Assembly: GCA_964654015.1 (NCBI GenBank)
Contig: CAZZHQ010000007.1
Location: 1-51,146, forward strand
Source of the DNA: JAUUZT01 sp964654015
Lineage (GTDB): Bacteria; Chloroflexota; Dehalococcoidia; GIF9; AB-539-J10
Direction of reading: 5' to 3'
DNA: 51,146 nucleotides
Shown piece by piece: positions 1 to 8,060 of the stretch. The notes beneath the pieces are model-generated. The model saw only the letters and a program-made list of their open reading frames with translations. It did not search any database and was not told the DNA's origin. Position 1 is the first letter of the stretch. Each line of letters begins with the position of its first letter. A program made the position numbers and the translations under genes.

Positions 1-52
1 TGGTGACCCCGTTCTTACCAAGAACGTGCTCTACCGACTGAGCTATGTGGGC
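1..52 (-). tRNA. tRNA-Thr (GGT), partial
   Basis: The reverse complement starts with acceptor strand GCCCACA, a D-arm (GCTC...GAGC) and an anticodon stem CGTTC/GAACG around loop TTGGTAA, giving anticodon GGT. The T-arm and 3' acceptor strand lie beyond the window edge. It is the third tRNA of a minus-strand cluster and is presumably co-transcribed with the two upstream tRNAs. Confidence 0.9.
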
Positions 53-81
53 AAAATCCCACTTAAATCCCACTTAATAAG

Positions 82-164
82 TGGAGAGGGTAGGATTCGA
101 ACCTACGTAGCCCGAAGGCAGCAGATTTACAGTCTGCCCCGATTAACCGCTCCGGCACCCCTCC
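82..164 (-). tRNA. tRNA-Tyr (GTA)
   Basis: The acceptor stem GGAGGGG pairs with CCTCTCC (one G-T pair), followed by discriminator A. The anticodon stem GCAGA/TCTGC encloses CTGTAAA, giving GTA. A long variable arm (class II), as expected for bacterial tRNA-Tyr, and a TTCGAAT T-loop are present. CCA is not encoded. It lies between the two threonine tRNAs. Confidence 0.95.
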
Positions 165-207
165 TCAACAATGATTTTACCACAAACCAGTCGGTAAATC
201 TAACCCA

Positions 208-280
208 AGCCCGAGAGGGGATTCGAACCCACTAACCTACCGATTACAAATCGGTTGCGCTACCATTGCGCCACTCGGGC
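208..280 (-). tRNA. tRNA-Thr (TGT)
   Basis: The acceptor stem GCCCGAG/CTCGGGC is perfect. The D-arm is GCGC/GCGC, and the anticodon stem ACCGA/TCGGT encloses TTTGTAA, giving TGT. The T-loop is TTCGAAT and the discriminator is T. It is the first gene of the Thr-Tyr-Thr cluster and lies about 18 bases after a consensus-like -10 box. Confidence 0.95.
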
Positions 281-297
281 ACCACTTTAACTGTTTT

Positions 298-327
298 AGT
301 ATAAGAGAGACCAATCCTGGATGTCAA
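298..327 (-). promoter_or_regulatory. promoter of the tRNA cluster
   Basis: On the minus strand a perfect TTGACA (322-327) is followed after 18 bases by TATACT (298-303). The predicted transcription start lies just upstream of tRNA-Thr(TGT). This is a classical housekeeping sigma promoter, as expected for stable RNA. Confidence 0.7.
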
Positions 328-448
328 AAACATCACTAAATCAATGGAACAACAACCTATACTGCAAAACTTTGCTGCTTATTAAAAAGTGCAACTGGAT
401 TAATTGTTTATACGTAAAAGTAAAAACCTGATTATTCAGCTATGAAAC

Positions 449-745
449 TTATAGCTCGCCGGACTCTTTCATCCTGGCAAAGCATTCCCTGCAATAAACC
501 GGTCTTCCTTCAGTAGGTTCGAACGGGACTGTCGTCTCTTGACCACAACCAGCACACACTGCAGGAAAACTACGTCTCTCTCCTGAGCCACCACCCCTAT
601 CCCTGCGACGGGACGACCGACATTCAGTGCAGCGCTTGGGCTCATTCATTAATCCACGAGACGCATAAAATTCCTGCTCTCCAGCTGTGAATGTAAACTC
701 CCTCCCGCAATCACTACAAACCAACGTTTTGTCTGCAAAAGCCAT
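449..745 (-). CDS. zinc-ribbon protein (CxxC-x17-CxxC type)
   Basis: A 98-residue protein with four CxxC pairs: C10/C13, C39/C42, C64/C67 and C85/C88. The last two pairs are separated by exactly 17 residues, the pattern of the CxxC-x17-CxxC zinc-ribbon family; the first half resembles the probable zinc-ribbon domain family (zf-trcl type). A basic, Gly/Arg-rich linker (about residues 45-58) joins the two halves and could contact nucleic acid. An AAAGGAGG ribosome binding site sits just upstream of the ATG. The role is unknown; two zinc knuckles with a basic linker suggest nucleic-acid or protein binding. It is monocistronic. Confidence 0.8.
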   Translation of the reverse strand: MAFADKTLVCSDCGREFTFTAGEQEFYASRGLMNEPKRCTECRSSRRRDRGGGSGERRSFPAVCAGCGQETTVPFEPTEGRPVYCRECFARMKESGEL

Positions 746-962
746 GACACCCTCCTTTGATTTTGTATTTCCTCGTCTTCAGTGTAATCTCTTTGCCTAG
801 TAACCAAACCCCTTGCAAAACATAGAGAGATGCCACTATACTTCGTTAGCTGGACTTTTGCTTATTGGAAAGACCCAAGCTTTGAAATAACACTGGACCA
901 AGTTACCTTTACCCTGGTAACTATAATATGTAAAGCGATATCAGGTCAAGTAAATAGTCCTG

Positions 963-1000
963 TTGAATATCAGAATATGAATATTATTATCAATTCATAT
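963..1000 (+). promoter_or_regulatory. promoter with inverted repeat upstream of the dUTPase-like gene
   Basis: TTGAAT (963-968) is followed after 16 bases by TATTAT (985-990). The -10 sits between the arms of a perfect 8-bp inverted repeat, ATATGAAT (975-982) and ATTCATAT (993-1000), a layout typical of an operator. A short open frame (830-1033) crosses this site and is probably not a gene. The call rests on consensus resemblance only. Confidence 0.4.
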
Positions 1001-1035
1001 CCTGGTCACGGAATATACCAAAGGATTAATTAGAG

Positions 1036-1551
1036 ATGCCTCCAGTACTCAACAGTAAGGATATTAAGCGACTATTAGATACAAGCCCTCCTATTGTTGA
1101 AGGGCTATTAGATATTGAAAAACAGCTCCAGCCCGGTGGCATTGATCTTACTTTACAAACGGTTGCATCATTCTCTTCTCCCGGTGCCATAGGCTATGAT
1201 AATAAAGAGCGAATTATATCGGATACTTCTCCTCTATCTTTCACCGACTCAGGAACTATCAATCTGGCAACCGGGTGTTATCTCATTACCTATAACGAGG
1301 TAGTGCATCTGCCTCAAAATATCATGGCATTGGGTTTGCCACGTTCCAGTTTACTACGTTGCGGCGTGAGTATTAATACTGCGGTCTGGGACGCAGGATA
1401 CTCTGGTAGATCTCAATCCCTATTGGTAATCTATAACCCCATGGGTTTTCTACTCCATAAAAATGCCAAAGTTCTTCAGCTCATCTTCTTCCAGTTGAGC
1501 AGCCCTGTTGAGCAGGGATATACTGGCATCTTTCAGGGAGAGAACCTTTAA
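1036..1551 (+). CDS. dCTP deaminase / dUTPase-like nucleotide hydrolase
   Basis: A 171-residue member of the dUTPase/dCTP deaminase fold, which keeps dUTP out of DNA and supplies dUMP. Visible family motifs: PGGIDLTLQ (about 33-41), the phosphate-binding segment PRSSLLRCGV (102-111), VWDAGYSGR (117-125) containing the region that carries the catalytic acid in related enzymes, and a C-terminal FQGEN. The W-D-A-G-Y-S-G version and overall length resemble archaeal dUTPase-like proteins more than the short trimeric bacterial Dut. Whether it deaminates dCTP, hydrolyses dUTP or does both cannot be settled by reading. Its start follows a weak purine stretch. It is divergent from the zinc-ribbon gene. 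Confidence 0.8.
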   Translation: MPPVLNSKDIKRLLDTSPPIVEGLLDIEKQLQPGGIDLTLQTVASFSSPGAIGYDNKERIISDTSPLSFTDSGTINLATGCYLITYNEVVHLPQNIMALGLPRSSLLRCGVSINTAVWDAGYSGRSQSLLVIYNPMGFLLHKNAKVLQLIFFQLSSPVEQGYTGIFQGENL

Positions 1552-1667
1552 AACACTCAGGTTGTTTGGTACCATAAATAACATTGAGCAGAATTTGGTA
1601 GAGCCAAAGTAACTTCCTGGATATAACTGAGGCAACTAGTCTATATACGAAAACTAACAGCCCATGG

Positions 1668-2117
1668 TTACGATATGTCACAGACTTGAGGAGACAACAA
1701 ACGAATAACATCCGACACTTTTAACCTAATCAACTTGGTCCTTGACCCACCACCACACCAGAAATATTCGTTCTCAAGAACATGACTATCAACATACACG
1801 GGTAACTTTTTCTTATGCCCTACAGGAGGTATTCCCCCTGTAGGATAACCCGTAACATGTTCTGCAATCTCATTGGAAGCGATACGGACAGACCTGGACC
1901 CTGAACATGATTCAAGTTTATGTCTGCTCACTGTACAATCAGCCCTGACTATAGCTACTAATGTTTTTAAATCCTGGTCAACAAATACCAGGGTTTTTAT
2001 TATTTCATTCAATGGTATATCGGTAGCCTGAGATGCCTCTGAGGCGTGGTGGGTGGATTTTTTCTCAATAAATTCAAAGTCAATCTTATTCTGACGTAAA
2101 AATGCTACCAGGTTCAT
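1668..2117 (-). CDS. YbaK/EbsC-family aminoacyl-tRNA deacylase
   Basis: A 149-residue single-domain YbaK/ProX protein. The family hydrolyses mischarged tRNAs in trans (for example Cys- or Ala-tRNA-Pro). Features seen: an N-terminal H-H-A-S-E-A segment (about 23-28), an I-K-T-L-V-F strand, the conserved K/H-rich turn after 'VSRHKLE', and the G-Y-x-x-G-G-I-P-P-V-G signature loop (about 90-100). Length matches the family. The substrate cannot be assigned. It lies downstream of the pseudouridine synthase on the same strand, separated by about 60 bases, so the two may share a transcript. Confidence 0.85.
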   Translation of the reverse strand: MNLVAFLRQNKIDFEFIEKKSTHHASEASQATDIPLNEIIKTLVFVDQDLKTLVAIVRADCTVSRHKLESCSGSRSVRIASNEIAEHVTGYPTGGIPPVGHKKKLPVYVDSHVLENEYFWCGGGSRTKLIRLKVSDVIRLLSPQVCDIS

Positions 2118-2178
2118 TAAACATAACTCCTAGTTTAGCGGACAAATTATATATCTAAATATCTGCCAGTTAACATAA

Positions 2179-2910
2179 TTATCGAATATCGGTTAACAAC
2201 ATCGCAACCTCATAGGCGCTAAGTTCCCGTGTCCGCCCTTCTTCGAGTTTCCCCAATTTAAGATTCCCCATCCGGATACGTTTTAGTGCGATAACTGGAT
2301 AGCCAAGGGCATAAAACATACGATGTAGCTGTCTTTTTCTACCTTCATGAATTGTAACGCTGTAGTCAAAAGGAACAGGAGGAATCAGACTCTTAATCCT
2401 GGCGGGATAAGTAATCCCATCATTAAGCTGAATCCCAGTCTCAAATTTTTTTAATTCCTTTGCCTGCAAACGCTTCCCTATTAAAACCAGATATTCCTTC
2501 TCATGTTCGAACTTAGGATGGGTAAGTTTGTAGGTAAGTTGTCCATCGTTAGATAGAAGCAATAAACCAGTACTGTCAATATCCAATCTTCCAACCGGGT
2601 ATACCCTCAGGCTACGGTACTTCTCAGGCAAAATACTTATGATGGTCTTGCGGTTTTTAGTATCCTTTGTTGTTGAGAGAACGCCCTCAGGTTTATTGAG
2701 CATCAGGTACACCTTTGGTGCAGGTCGCAATTCAAGCTGTTTTCCATCTACACTGACGACATCCGAGTCCGTTTCCACAAGGTATGAAAAATTCTCAGTG
2801 ACAATGCCATTCACCTGTACCTTACCCTGGCGGATAGCGCTGCATATATTCCGACGTGAGCCTATTTCAAGCTCAGTCAGCAATTTGAGTAACGGACGTT
2901 CCAGTTCCAT
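2179..2910 (-). CDS. rluB: pseudouridine synthase, RsuA/RluB family
   Basis: A 243-residue rRNA pseudouridine synthase. It has an N-terminal S4 RNA-binding domain (about 3-60) and a catalytic domain beginning at LMLNKPEGVLST (about 69-80). The GRLDIDSTGLLLL motif carries the catalytic aspartate (D110), and a conserved RKRQLHRMF segment lies near residue 190. RluB modifies 23S rRNA near position 2605 and RsuA modifies 16S rRNA 516; the two are hard to separate by eye, and the RluB label follows what is usual for single copies in such genomes. The gene follows cobO on the minus strand after a gap of about 225 bases in which no further gene was seen. Confidence 0.88.
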   Translation of the reverse strand: MELERPLLKLLTELEIGSRRNICSAIRQGKVQVNGIVTENFSYLVETDSDVVSVDGKQLELRPAPKVYLMLNKPEGVLSTTKDTKNRKTIISILPEKYRSLRVYPVGRLDIDSTGLLLLSNDGQLTYKLTHPKFEHEKEYLVLIGKRLQAKELKKFETGIQLNDGITYPARIKSLIPPVPFDYSVTIHEGRKRQLHRMFYALGYPVIALKRIRMGNLKLGKLEEGRTRELSAYEVAMLLTDIR

Positions 2911-3136
2911 TTTAGTCCTGTTTCAATCAACTCTTTCATTTCGGTCATGTCCCAAGTTTCGAACTCAGCAATTCCATCCCGCTAAACCCGAGCTATCTCC
3001 GTTACTTTTTTATAGAAATACTTAATCAGGTTTAATACTCCTGATAGATAATCGTTAATTAACCTTCCTAAGTCTTATCTATATTCTCTTTATTTTGGTA
3101 TCTGAACTACCTGCAAAACAAATTTAGTAATGGTGC

Positions 3137-3664
3137 TCAATATTCGATACCTTGTCGAGCAATACCACCTTTGGTGAACGGATATTTGATTTCCACCATT
3201 TCGGTGACAAGGTCCGCCTTTTCAATAATCTCTTTTGGTGCCCCACGCCCGGTTAGAATCAACACCATTTCCTCAGGTTTCTTAGCTATCAAGTCTAGCA
3301 CCTGGCCAGTACTTATTAGTCCTTTGTTCAAAGCAACCATAATCTCATCTAGGACGACCATGTCATATATCCCATCTACTATAGTTTTCTTAGCAAGGGC
3401 CAAGGTTTGCCCGGTGGGTAAACGGAGTTCTTCTAAACTCATATTGAAGCTGTTCCTGGTATTTAGTTGTACAATCTCAAAGTGATGGTACTTTGCAGCA
3501 AAAAGATGTTCCCCGCAAAGGCTATCCCCTTTAATGAACTGGATGATGATGACCTCCATGCCGTGTCCCACGGCCCTGATAGTTTGCCCCAGAGCCGCTG
3601 TGGTTTTACCTTTGCCATCACCAGTATAAACTTGAGTTAGTCCTCGTGTCTGCTTCATCATCAT
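3137..3664 (-). CDS. cobO: corrinoid adenosyltransferase (CobO/BtuR type)
   Basis: A 175-residue ATP:cob(I)alamin/cobyrinic acid a,c-diamide adenosyltransferase, which attaches the 5'-deoxyadenosyl group to reduced corrinoids. The family's unusual P-loop GDGKGKTTAALG is at about 15-26, followed by the Walker-B-like MVVLDEI and the LTGRGAP segment, all in the standard order and length. It begins with three consecutive Met codons, so the precise start is uncertain. A divergent gene across the gap encodes a B12-dependent methionine-synthase activation domain, giving this locus a corrinoid theme. No convincing cobalamin riboswitch was found upstream. Confidence 0.92.
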   Translation of the reverse strand: MMMKQTRGLTQVYTGDGKGKTTAALGQTIRAVGHGMEVIIIQFIKGDSLCGEHLFAAKYHHFEIVQLNTRNSFNMSLEELRLPTGQTLALAKKTIVDGIYDMVVLDEIMVALNKGLISTGQVLDLIAKKPEEMVLILTGRGAPKEIIEKADLVTEMVEIKYPFTKGGIARQGIEY

Positions 3665-3742
3665 CGCTCCCTTTTATCATACGCTGTGACGAGAGTATCA
3701 GGTAATCCATTAGTAGGGTGAGAATAAATACATATTTCATCT

Positions 3743-4076
3743 CTATATACTGCTAGCCCAATCCACATTAATGCCAGATTCTTGTGCTTGTTCATCGTCC
3801 AGCTGCATTAAAACAAAAGACCGTGCATAAATCCAGATGATTATAACACCTGTTAACACAGATGGAGGAACTATCCATTCCTCAGCTCATTTGGCTAAGG
3901 AAAGCCCACTATCAGCCAGAATACAACCCTGTGCATTTCCTCCATATTAATGCTTAACAGACAAAATGTAATAGAGTTTAAAAGCTCCTAAAGCCACGCC
4001 AGTAAATATTCGTTTGGCCATCGGCAATATTATTACCTGTACACACTAATAAATAGACAACGAGAACAGCGCCCAT
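3743..4076 (-). pseudogene. possible remnant of small membrane-protein genes
   Basis: The approximately 495-base gap between cobO and the next gene has no long open frame, but its minus strand carries protein-like pieces. One is a 32-codon frame (4076-3978) beginning MGAVLVVYLLV. Another is a short frame with a GGAGGA site (ATG at 3936) reading MHRVVFWLIVGFP. A third is a 47-codon frame without an ATG (3886-3743) reading EEWIVPPSV, then a hydrophobic stretch VLTGVIIIWIYA and a hydrophilic tail ending in VDWASSI. Together they resemble a decayed one- or two-helix membrane protein with frame disruptions. They could equally be several micro-proteins or chance. Confidence 0.25.
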
Positions 4077-4105
4077 ATATCCTGAATATTATAGGGCAGT
4101 TGTGC

Positions 4106-4120
4106 TCTGATATAATCAGA
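4106..4120 (+). promoter_or_regulatory. palindrome over an extended -10 promoter
   Basis: TCTGAT-ATA-ATCAGA is a perfect 6-3-6 inverted repeat containing an extended -10 element (TGATATAAT; TATAAT at 4111-4116). The predicted start of transcription, near 4123, would give a leader of about 40 bases before the 4160 gene. A palindrome on the -10 suggests direct repression. No good -35 is present, which fits an extended -10 promoter. Confidence 0.5.
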
Positions 4121-4159
4121 CGCTGGCCAACGTTATTAAGTATATGGGGCTAGTGAAGG

Positions 4160-4876
4160 ATGGAAAGAAAAATGGTAGACAACTCTATGATAAAAATTGA
4201 AACTATTGATAATATCCCGGTTCAGCTTGATAGTGAAGACATATTAAAGAAGCTACACATGGATAAGAAAAAGGCAGTTAAAAACGACATTCAGGAACTT
4301 ATTGATCTGGCAAAGTCTATAATTACTCCACGAGCTATTTACGGAATCGCATATATTTCTGATAAAGGCACGGACACAGTAAGCATTGGTGATACCACTT
4401 TCAGCAGCCATGTGCTGAGCACTAATTTAGCAAGCGTCGGCAGATTTTTTCCTTACGTCGTTACCATCGGCAAAGAGCTGGAAGAAAGTACCAGTTCCAT
4501 GAAACTGCTCAAGCAGTATTGTCTGGAGGAGATAGGCAACATCGCCTTACGCAGTGCCAGAAAATACCTCGAGGACTATCTTGAGAGCGAGTATAAGATT
4601 TCGCATCTTTCCAGCATGAGCCCGGGGAGGATAGCAGACTGGCCGATTTCGGAGCAGAAACAATTGTTTTCGCTGTTTGGAGATGTCAATGAACTGCTTG
4701 GAGTTACCTTAAGCGACAGCATGATGATGATACCCAGAAAATCTGTTTCCGGTGTGTACTTTCCTACAGAGTTTCATTTTGAAAGCTGCCAGTTATGTCC
4801 CAGGGAACGATGTGATGGGAGAAAGGCTCCCTACGACGATAAACTGGCAAAGAGCTACTCAGCCAGCGCAATATGA
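4160..4876 (+). CDS. B12-dependent methionine synthase activation-domain protein
   Basis: A 238-residue free-standing version of the MetH reactivation domain. In full-length MetH this domain binds SAM and remethylates oxidised cob(II)alamin. The sequence shows the core pattern of stand-alone forms in anaerobes: AIYGIAYIS, VVTIGKELEE, the helical LEEIGNIALRSARKYLE segment, SSMSPGRIADWPISEQKQLFSLFG (a conserved SPG..dWPi..Q..lF motif) and a C-terminal Cys pair region (CQLCPRERC). In acetogens and Dehalococcoidia such proteins accompany corrinoid-dependent methyl transfer. An alternative start at 4172 has better spacing to a GAAGGA site and may be the true one. It is divergent from cobO. Confidence 0.85.
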   Translation: MERKMVDNSMIKIETIDNIPVQLDSEDILKKLHMDKKKAVKNDIQELIDLAKSIITPRAIYGIAYISDKGTDTVSIGDTTFSSHVLSTNLASVGRFFPYVVTIGKELEESTSSMKLLKQYCLEEIGNIALRSARKYLEDYLESEYKISHLSSMSPGRIADWPISEQKQLFSLFGDVNELLGVTLSDSMMMIPRKSVSGVYFPTEFHFESCQLCPRERCDGRKAPYDDKLAKSYSASAI

Positions 4877-4911
4877 GAATCGCCAATCCTTAGCAAATTT
4901 CCGCGTAGATT

Positions 4912-5613
4912 TTATAGTCCTCGAATGCTTACCGAGGTAACATATTTCTGAGCGATTGCTTTAAAACTTTCCAGCTTTTCCGCAGGGTATGGAGACAGCT
5001 TCATGTAGGAAGGGTCCAGTGTAGGCTGTTCCACCCGATACTGCTGCAGATAATAGTGGGCTGCGCCTTCTATCAGGCGGGCTATGCTTTCTATTTCCTT
5101 ACTACCAACCAATCCCGGCACACAGGTCGTTCTGAATTCATATTCTATGGGAGATTCCAGAATTATCTTTATACTATTTAGTATTCTGTCTGTGTTTAGT
5201 TCCAACCCGACCGCAACATCATATCTATCAATCGATGTTTTTATGTCCATAGCAATATAGTCCACCAACCCCATTTCTAATACCATACGTAACATGTCCG
5301 TGCTATAGCCATTGGTATCTATTTTTATGGACAAATCCATTTCCCGTAACTTTCTCAATAATGCTATCAATTCACTACCGTTTATCAGCGGCTCACCGCC
5401 GGTAATTTCCACTGCATCAATGAAACCTTTCCGTTTTCCCAGGTCTTCGAGTACGGCTTCGCTATTTTTATAGTCTAAACTCTCATAACCGTCTATAAGA
5501 CTCACATTATGACAAAAGGGACACCTGAAATTACAACCACCCAGAAAGAGTATAGAGGCTATTTTCCCAGGATAATCGATAACCGATATGCCCTGAACAC
5601 CACAAATCTTCAT
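4912..5613 (-). CDS. nrdG: anaerobic ribonucleotide reductase activase
   Basis: A 233-residue radical SAM enzyme that generates the glycyl radical on NrdD. The [4Fe-4S] motif CNFRCPFC gives C27, C31 and C34 (CxxxCxxC), and it is followed by EITGGEPL (the SAM-binding GGE) and KIDTNGY. Length and the GVQGISVIDYPGKIA opening match the NrdG form (sometimes called NrdG2) found with long NrdD proteins in anaerobes. It starts 9 bases after the nrdD stop on the same strand, so the two form an operon. Confidence 0.93.
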   Translation of the reverse strand: MKICGVQGISVIDYPGKIASILFLGGCNFRCPFCHNVSLIDGYESLDYKNSEAVLEDLGKRKGFIDAVEITGGEPLINGSELIALLRKLREMDLSIKIDTNGYSTDMLRMVLEMGLVDYIAMDIKTSIDRYDVAVGLELNTDRILNSIKIILESPIEYEFRTTCVPGLVGSKEIESIARLIEGAAHYYLQQYRVEQPTLDPSYMKLSPYPAEKLESFKAIAQKYVTSVSIRGL

Positions 5614-5622
5614 CGCGCAGAA

Positions 5623-7722
5623 TTAAGTTCCCTGGAGTACAAATTCTTTCCGATTCTTATACTCTTCCTGCTTGCCCTTATTCCATTGTTTCACAGGACG
5701 GAAATAACCTACCACACGGGAATATATTTCAGTATCCTTCCCACATTCAGGACACTGAAAATGCTCACCGCTCAGATAGCCATGTGTCGGACAAATCGAA
5801 AAGGTTGGTGTTATTGTAAAATAGGGCAGATGGAACGTCTCAGTGACCCTTTTAACAAGCAGCTTAACACTTTCAGGGTCGTCCACTTTTTCACCCAGAA
5901 AGCCGTGAAACACCGTGCCGCCAGTATATAAAACCTGCAAATCATCCTGCTTGCTTAGAGCTTCGAACAAATCTCCTTTGAAGTCAACAGGAAGTTGTGT
6001 TGAATTGGTGTAGTAAGGTTCATCATTACCGGCAACTTTTATATTTGGAAAATTATCGCGGTCAATTCTTGCCAAACGATAACAGGCACCTTCACCAGGG
6101 GTCGCCTCCAAATTAAACAGGCCCTCAGTCTCTTTTTGATATTTTGCCAGCTCATCCCTCATGAAATTAGCCACTTTCACTGCAAATTCTTTGCCCCTTT
6201 CAGTAGATATGTCCTCTCCCAGGAAATTCAAACAGGCTTCGTTCATCCCTATGAGTCCAATAGTAGAGAAATGATTAGTCCAGTAGGAACCCAACCTTTC
6301 TTTAACAGCGGACAGATAGAATTTTGAATAAGGATACAATCCCTGCTCTGTGAATCGTTCTATCGTTTTCCTTTTGAGCTCCAGGCTTTCTTTCGCCAAC
6401 AACATAAGATTACGCAATCTATCAAAGAAATCTGTTAATTCATTGGAAAGATAGCCAAGTCTAGACATGTTAATGGTAACGACACCTATACTGCCGGTTA
6501 ACGGATTGGACCCAAATAACCCTCCCCCTCGTCTCCTGACCTGCTCAATATCCAACCGTAACCTGCAACACATACTTCTGGTATCCTCCGGGCTCATGTC
6601 GGAGTTAACAAAATTCGCAAAATAGGGGATGCCATACTTGGCTGTCATCTCCCAGAGCGAGTCTAACTCCTTGCTCTGCCAGTCAAAATTTTTGGTGATA
6701 TTGTATGTAGGAATAGGAAAGGTAAAAATACGCCCCTTGGCATCACCCGCCATCATCACCCCACAGAACGCCTTGTTTAACATATTCATCTCTTCCTGGT
6801 ATTCACCGTAGGTCGAGTCCTGCAACTCTCCACCGATTATTACCGGCTCATCCTTCAGTAAAGAAGACGCAAGAAGGTCGAAGGAAAGATTGGTGAACGG
6901 TGTTTGAAAACCTACCCTGGTGGGAATATTCAGGCTGAACACGAACTCCTGTACCGCCTGCTTTGTGCCTTTGTAATCAAGTCCGTCATACCTTATAAAT
7001 GGAGCCAGGAGAGTATCAAAATTAGAGAAGGCTTGAGCCCCGGCTGCTTCACCCTGGAGAGTATAAAAGAAATTGACTACCTGCCCTAAAGCGCTTCGAA
7101 GATGCCGGGGGGGAGTACTTTCAACCTTGCCTTCTGCGCCCTTAAAGCCTTTCAATAACAGGTCTTTTAAATCCCAACCACAGCAATATGCGCCCAGAAT
7201 TCCAAGGTCGTGAATATGAAAGTCTCCCCTGATATGAGCTTCTCTCATTGCCGGGGGGTAGATTGCTCCAAGCCAGTAGCGGGAGGCTATTCCAGCCGAG
7301 ACATAATTGTTGAGCCCCTGCAGGGAGTAATCCATGTTGCTGTTCTCATTTACTCGCCAATCCAATCTGCCCAGATAGTCCTCCACCATTCTCTTGGCCC
7401 CTGCAATCAATCGTCTTGATTCTCTCAACTTGGCGTGTTGGTCTCGATACAGAATATATGCCTTGGCAGCTTTGGCATAACCATTCTCAACAAGTATTTT
7501 CTCAACCAGGTCCTGCACCTCTTCCACCATTGGAACACGTCCATCACGACAGGTAATTTCCAGAATAGAAACCAACTGATCGGATAGATGTTCCGCCTCT
7601 TCACGATGTCCCTCATCCACAGCTTTAAACGCCTTGAACACGGCTTCTGTAATCTTGTCTGGCTCAAACGGAACAATGTCCCCTTCTCTTTTTTTTATTT
7701 GTTTAACTTTCTGTTTCTCCAT
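5623..7722 (-). CDS. nrdD: anaerobic (class III) ribonucleoside-triphosphate reductase
   Basis: About 699 residues with the full architecture. An N-terminal ATP-cone regulatory domain covers about 1-90 (KREGDIVPFEPDKITEAVFKAF). The ten-stranded barrel core includes the RSMCCRLRLD cysteines. A C-terminal zinc-binding segment (CPTHGYL...CPECG) is followed by the glycyl-radical motif RVVGYFRPVKQWNKGK. The enzyme reduces ribonucleoside triphosphates without oxygen. I prefer the ATG at 7722, which sits 10 bases behind an AAGGAG site, over the TTG at 7746 because the site would lie inside the longer form. It is followed immediately by nrdG. No aerobic reductase is present in the window. Confidence 0.95.
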   Translation of the reverse strand: MEKQKVKQIKKREGDIVPFEPDKITEAVFKAFKAVDEGHREEAEHLSDQLVSILEITCRDGRVPMVEEVQDLVEKILVENGYAKAAKAYILYRDQHAKLRESRRLIAGAKRMVEDYLGRLDWRVNENSNMDYSLQGLNNYVSAGIASRYWLGAIYPPAMREAHIRGDFHIHDLGILGAYCCGWDLKDLLLKGFKGAEGKVESTPPRHLRSALGQVVNFFYTLQGEAAGAQAFSNFDTLLAPFIRYDGLDYKGTKQAVQEFVFSLNIPTRVGFQTPFTNLSFDLLASSLLKDEPVIIGGELQDSTYGEYQEEMNMLNKAFCGVMMAGDAKGRIFTFPIPTYNITKNFDWQSKELDSLWEMTAKYGIPYFANFVNSDMSPEDTRSMCCRLRLDIEQVRRRGGGLFGSNPLTGSIGVVTINMSRLGYLSNELTDFFDRLRNLMLLAKESLELKRKTIERFTEQGLYPYSKFYLSAVKERLGSYWTNHFSTIGLIGMNEACLNFLGEDISTERGKEFAVKVANFMRDELAKYQKETEGLFNLEATPGEGACYRLARIDRDNFPNIKVAGNDEPYYTNSTQLPVDFKGDLFEALSKQDDLQVLYTGGTVFHGFLGEKVDDPESVKLLVKRVTETFHLPYFTITPTFSICPTHGYLSGEHFQCPECGKDTEIYSRVVGYFRPVKQWNKGKQEEYKNRKEFVLQGT

Positions 7723-7798
7723 CGAACAACATCTCCTTCCAAGCAAGAATGATACTCAAGCGAATCCAAAATAAGTCGACTGCGAAAAAGTATGAACA

Positions 7799-7828
7799 AG
7801 TGTAAGTCATACCACATATTGATGTCAA
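7799..7828 (-). promoter_or_regulatory. promoter of nrdDG
   Basis: On the minus strand TTGACA (7823-7828) is followed after 18 bases by TACACT (7799-7804), about 75 bases before the nrdD start. No clear pair of NrdR boxes was recognised nearby. The rest of the 7723-8060 gap appears empty of genes. Confidence 0.5.
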
Positions 7829-8060
7829 CAGTTTTCGGAATACCAGATGTTGAAAATACTTCTCCAAGTTCTGATAATCAGAAGCTTAACGGGAACCACA
7901 GGAGCTTATGGTTAAAATCACACTAAAATGGATTTTCTAGCAGAGGCAGCAACCACGTAAACCAGAAGACCTCTGGACCAAGCAATGTTTTCCTCATGCT
8001 GACTGCACTGAAGAAACAGGTTAACTGATAGCCAATTCTCAACTGGCCGGGTGTTTCACA

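Noticed and set aside
830..1033. 67-codon open frame upstream of the dUTPase-like gene
   Set aside because: No recognisable family, no clear ribosome binding site, and a likely promoter with an inverted repeat lies inside it; more probably non-coding leader.
3840..3945. Possible cobalamin riboswitch between cobO and the MetH activation-domain gene
   Set aside because: Only a short AGCCAGAATAC-like piece matches. The GGTGxAA and CCGCCACTG core elements are not found in order, so it is not listed as a feature.
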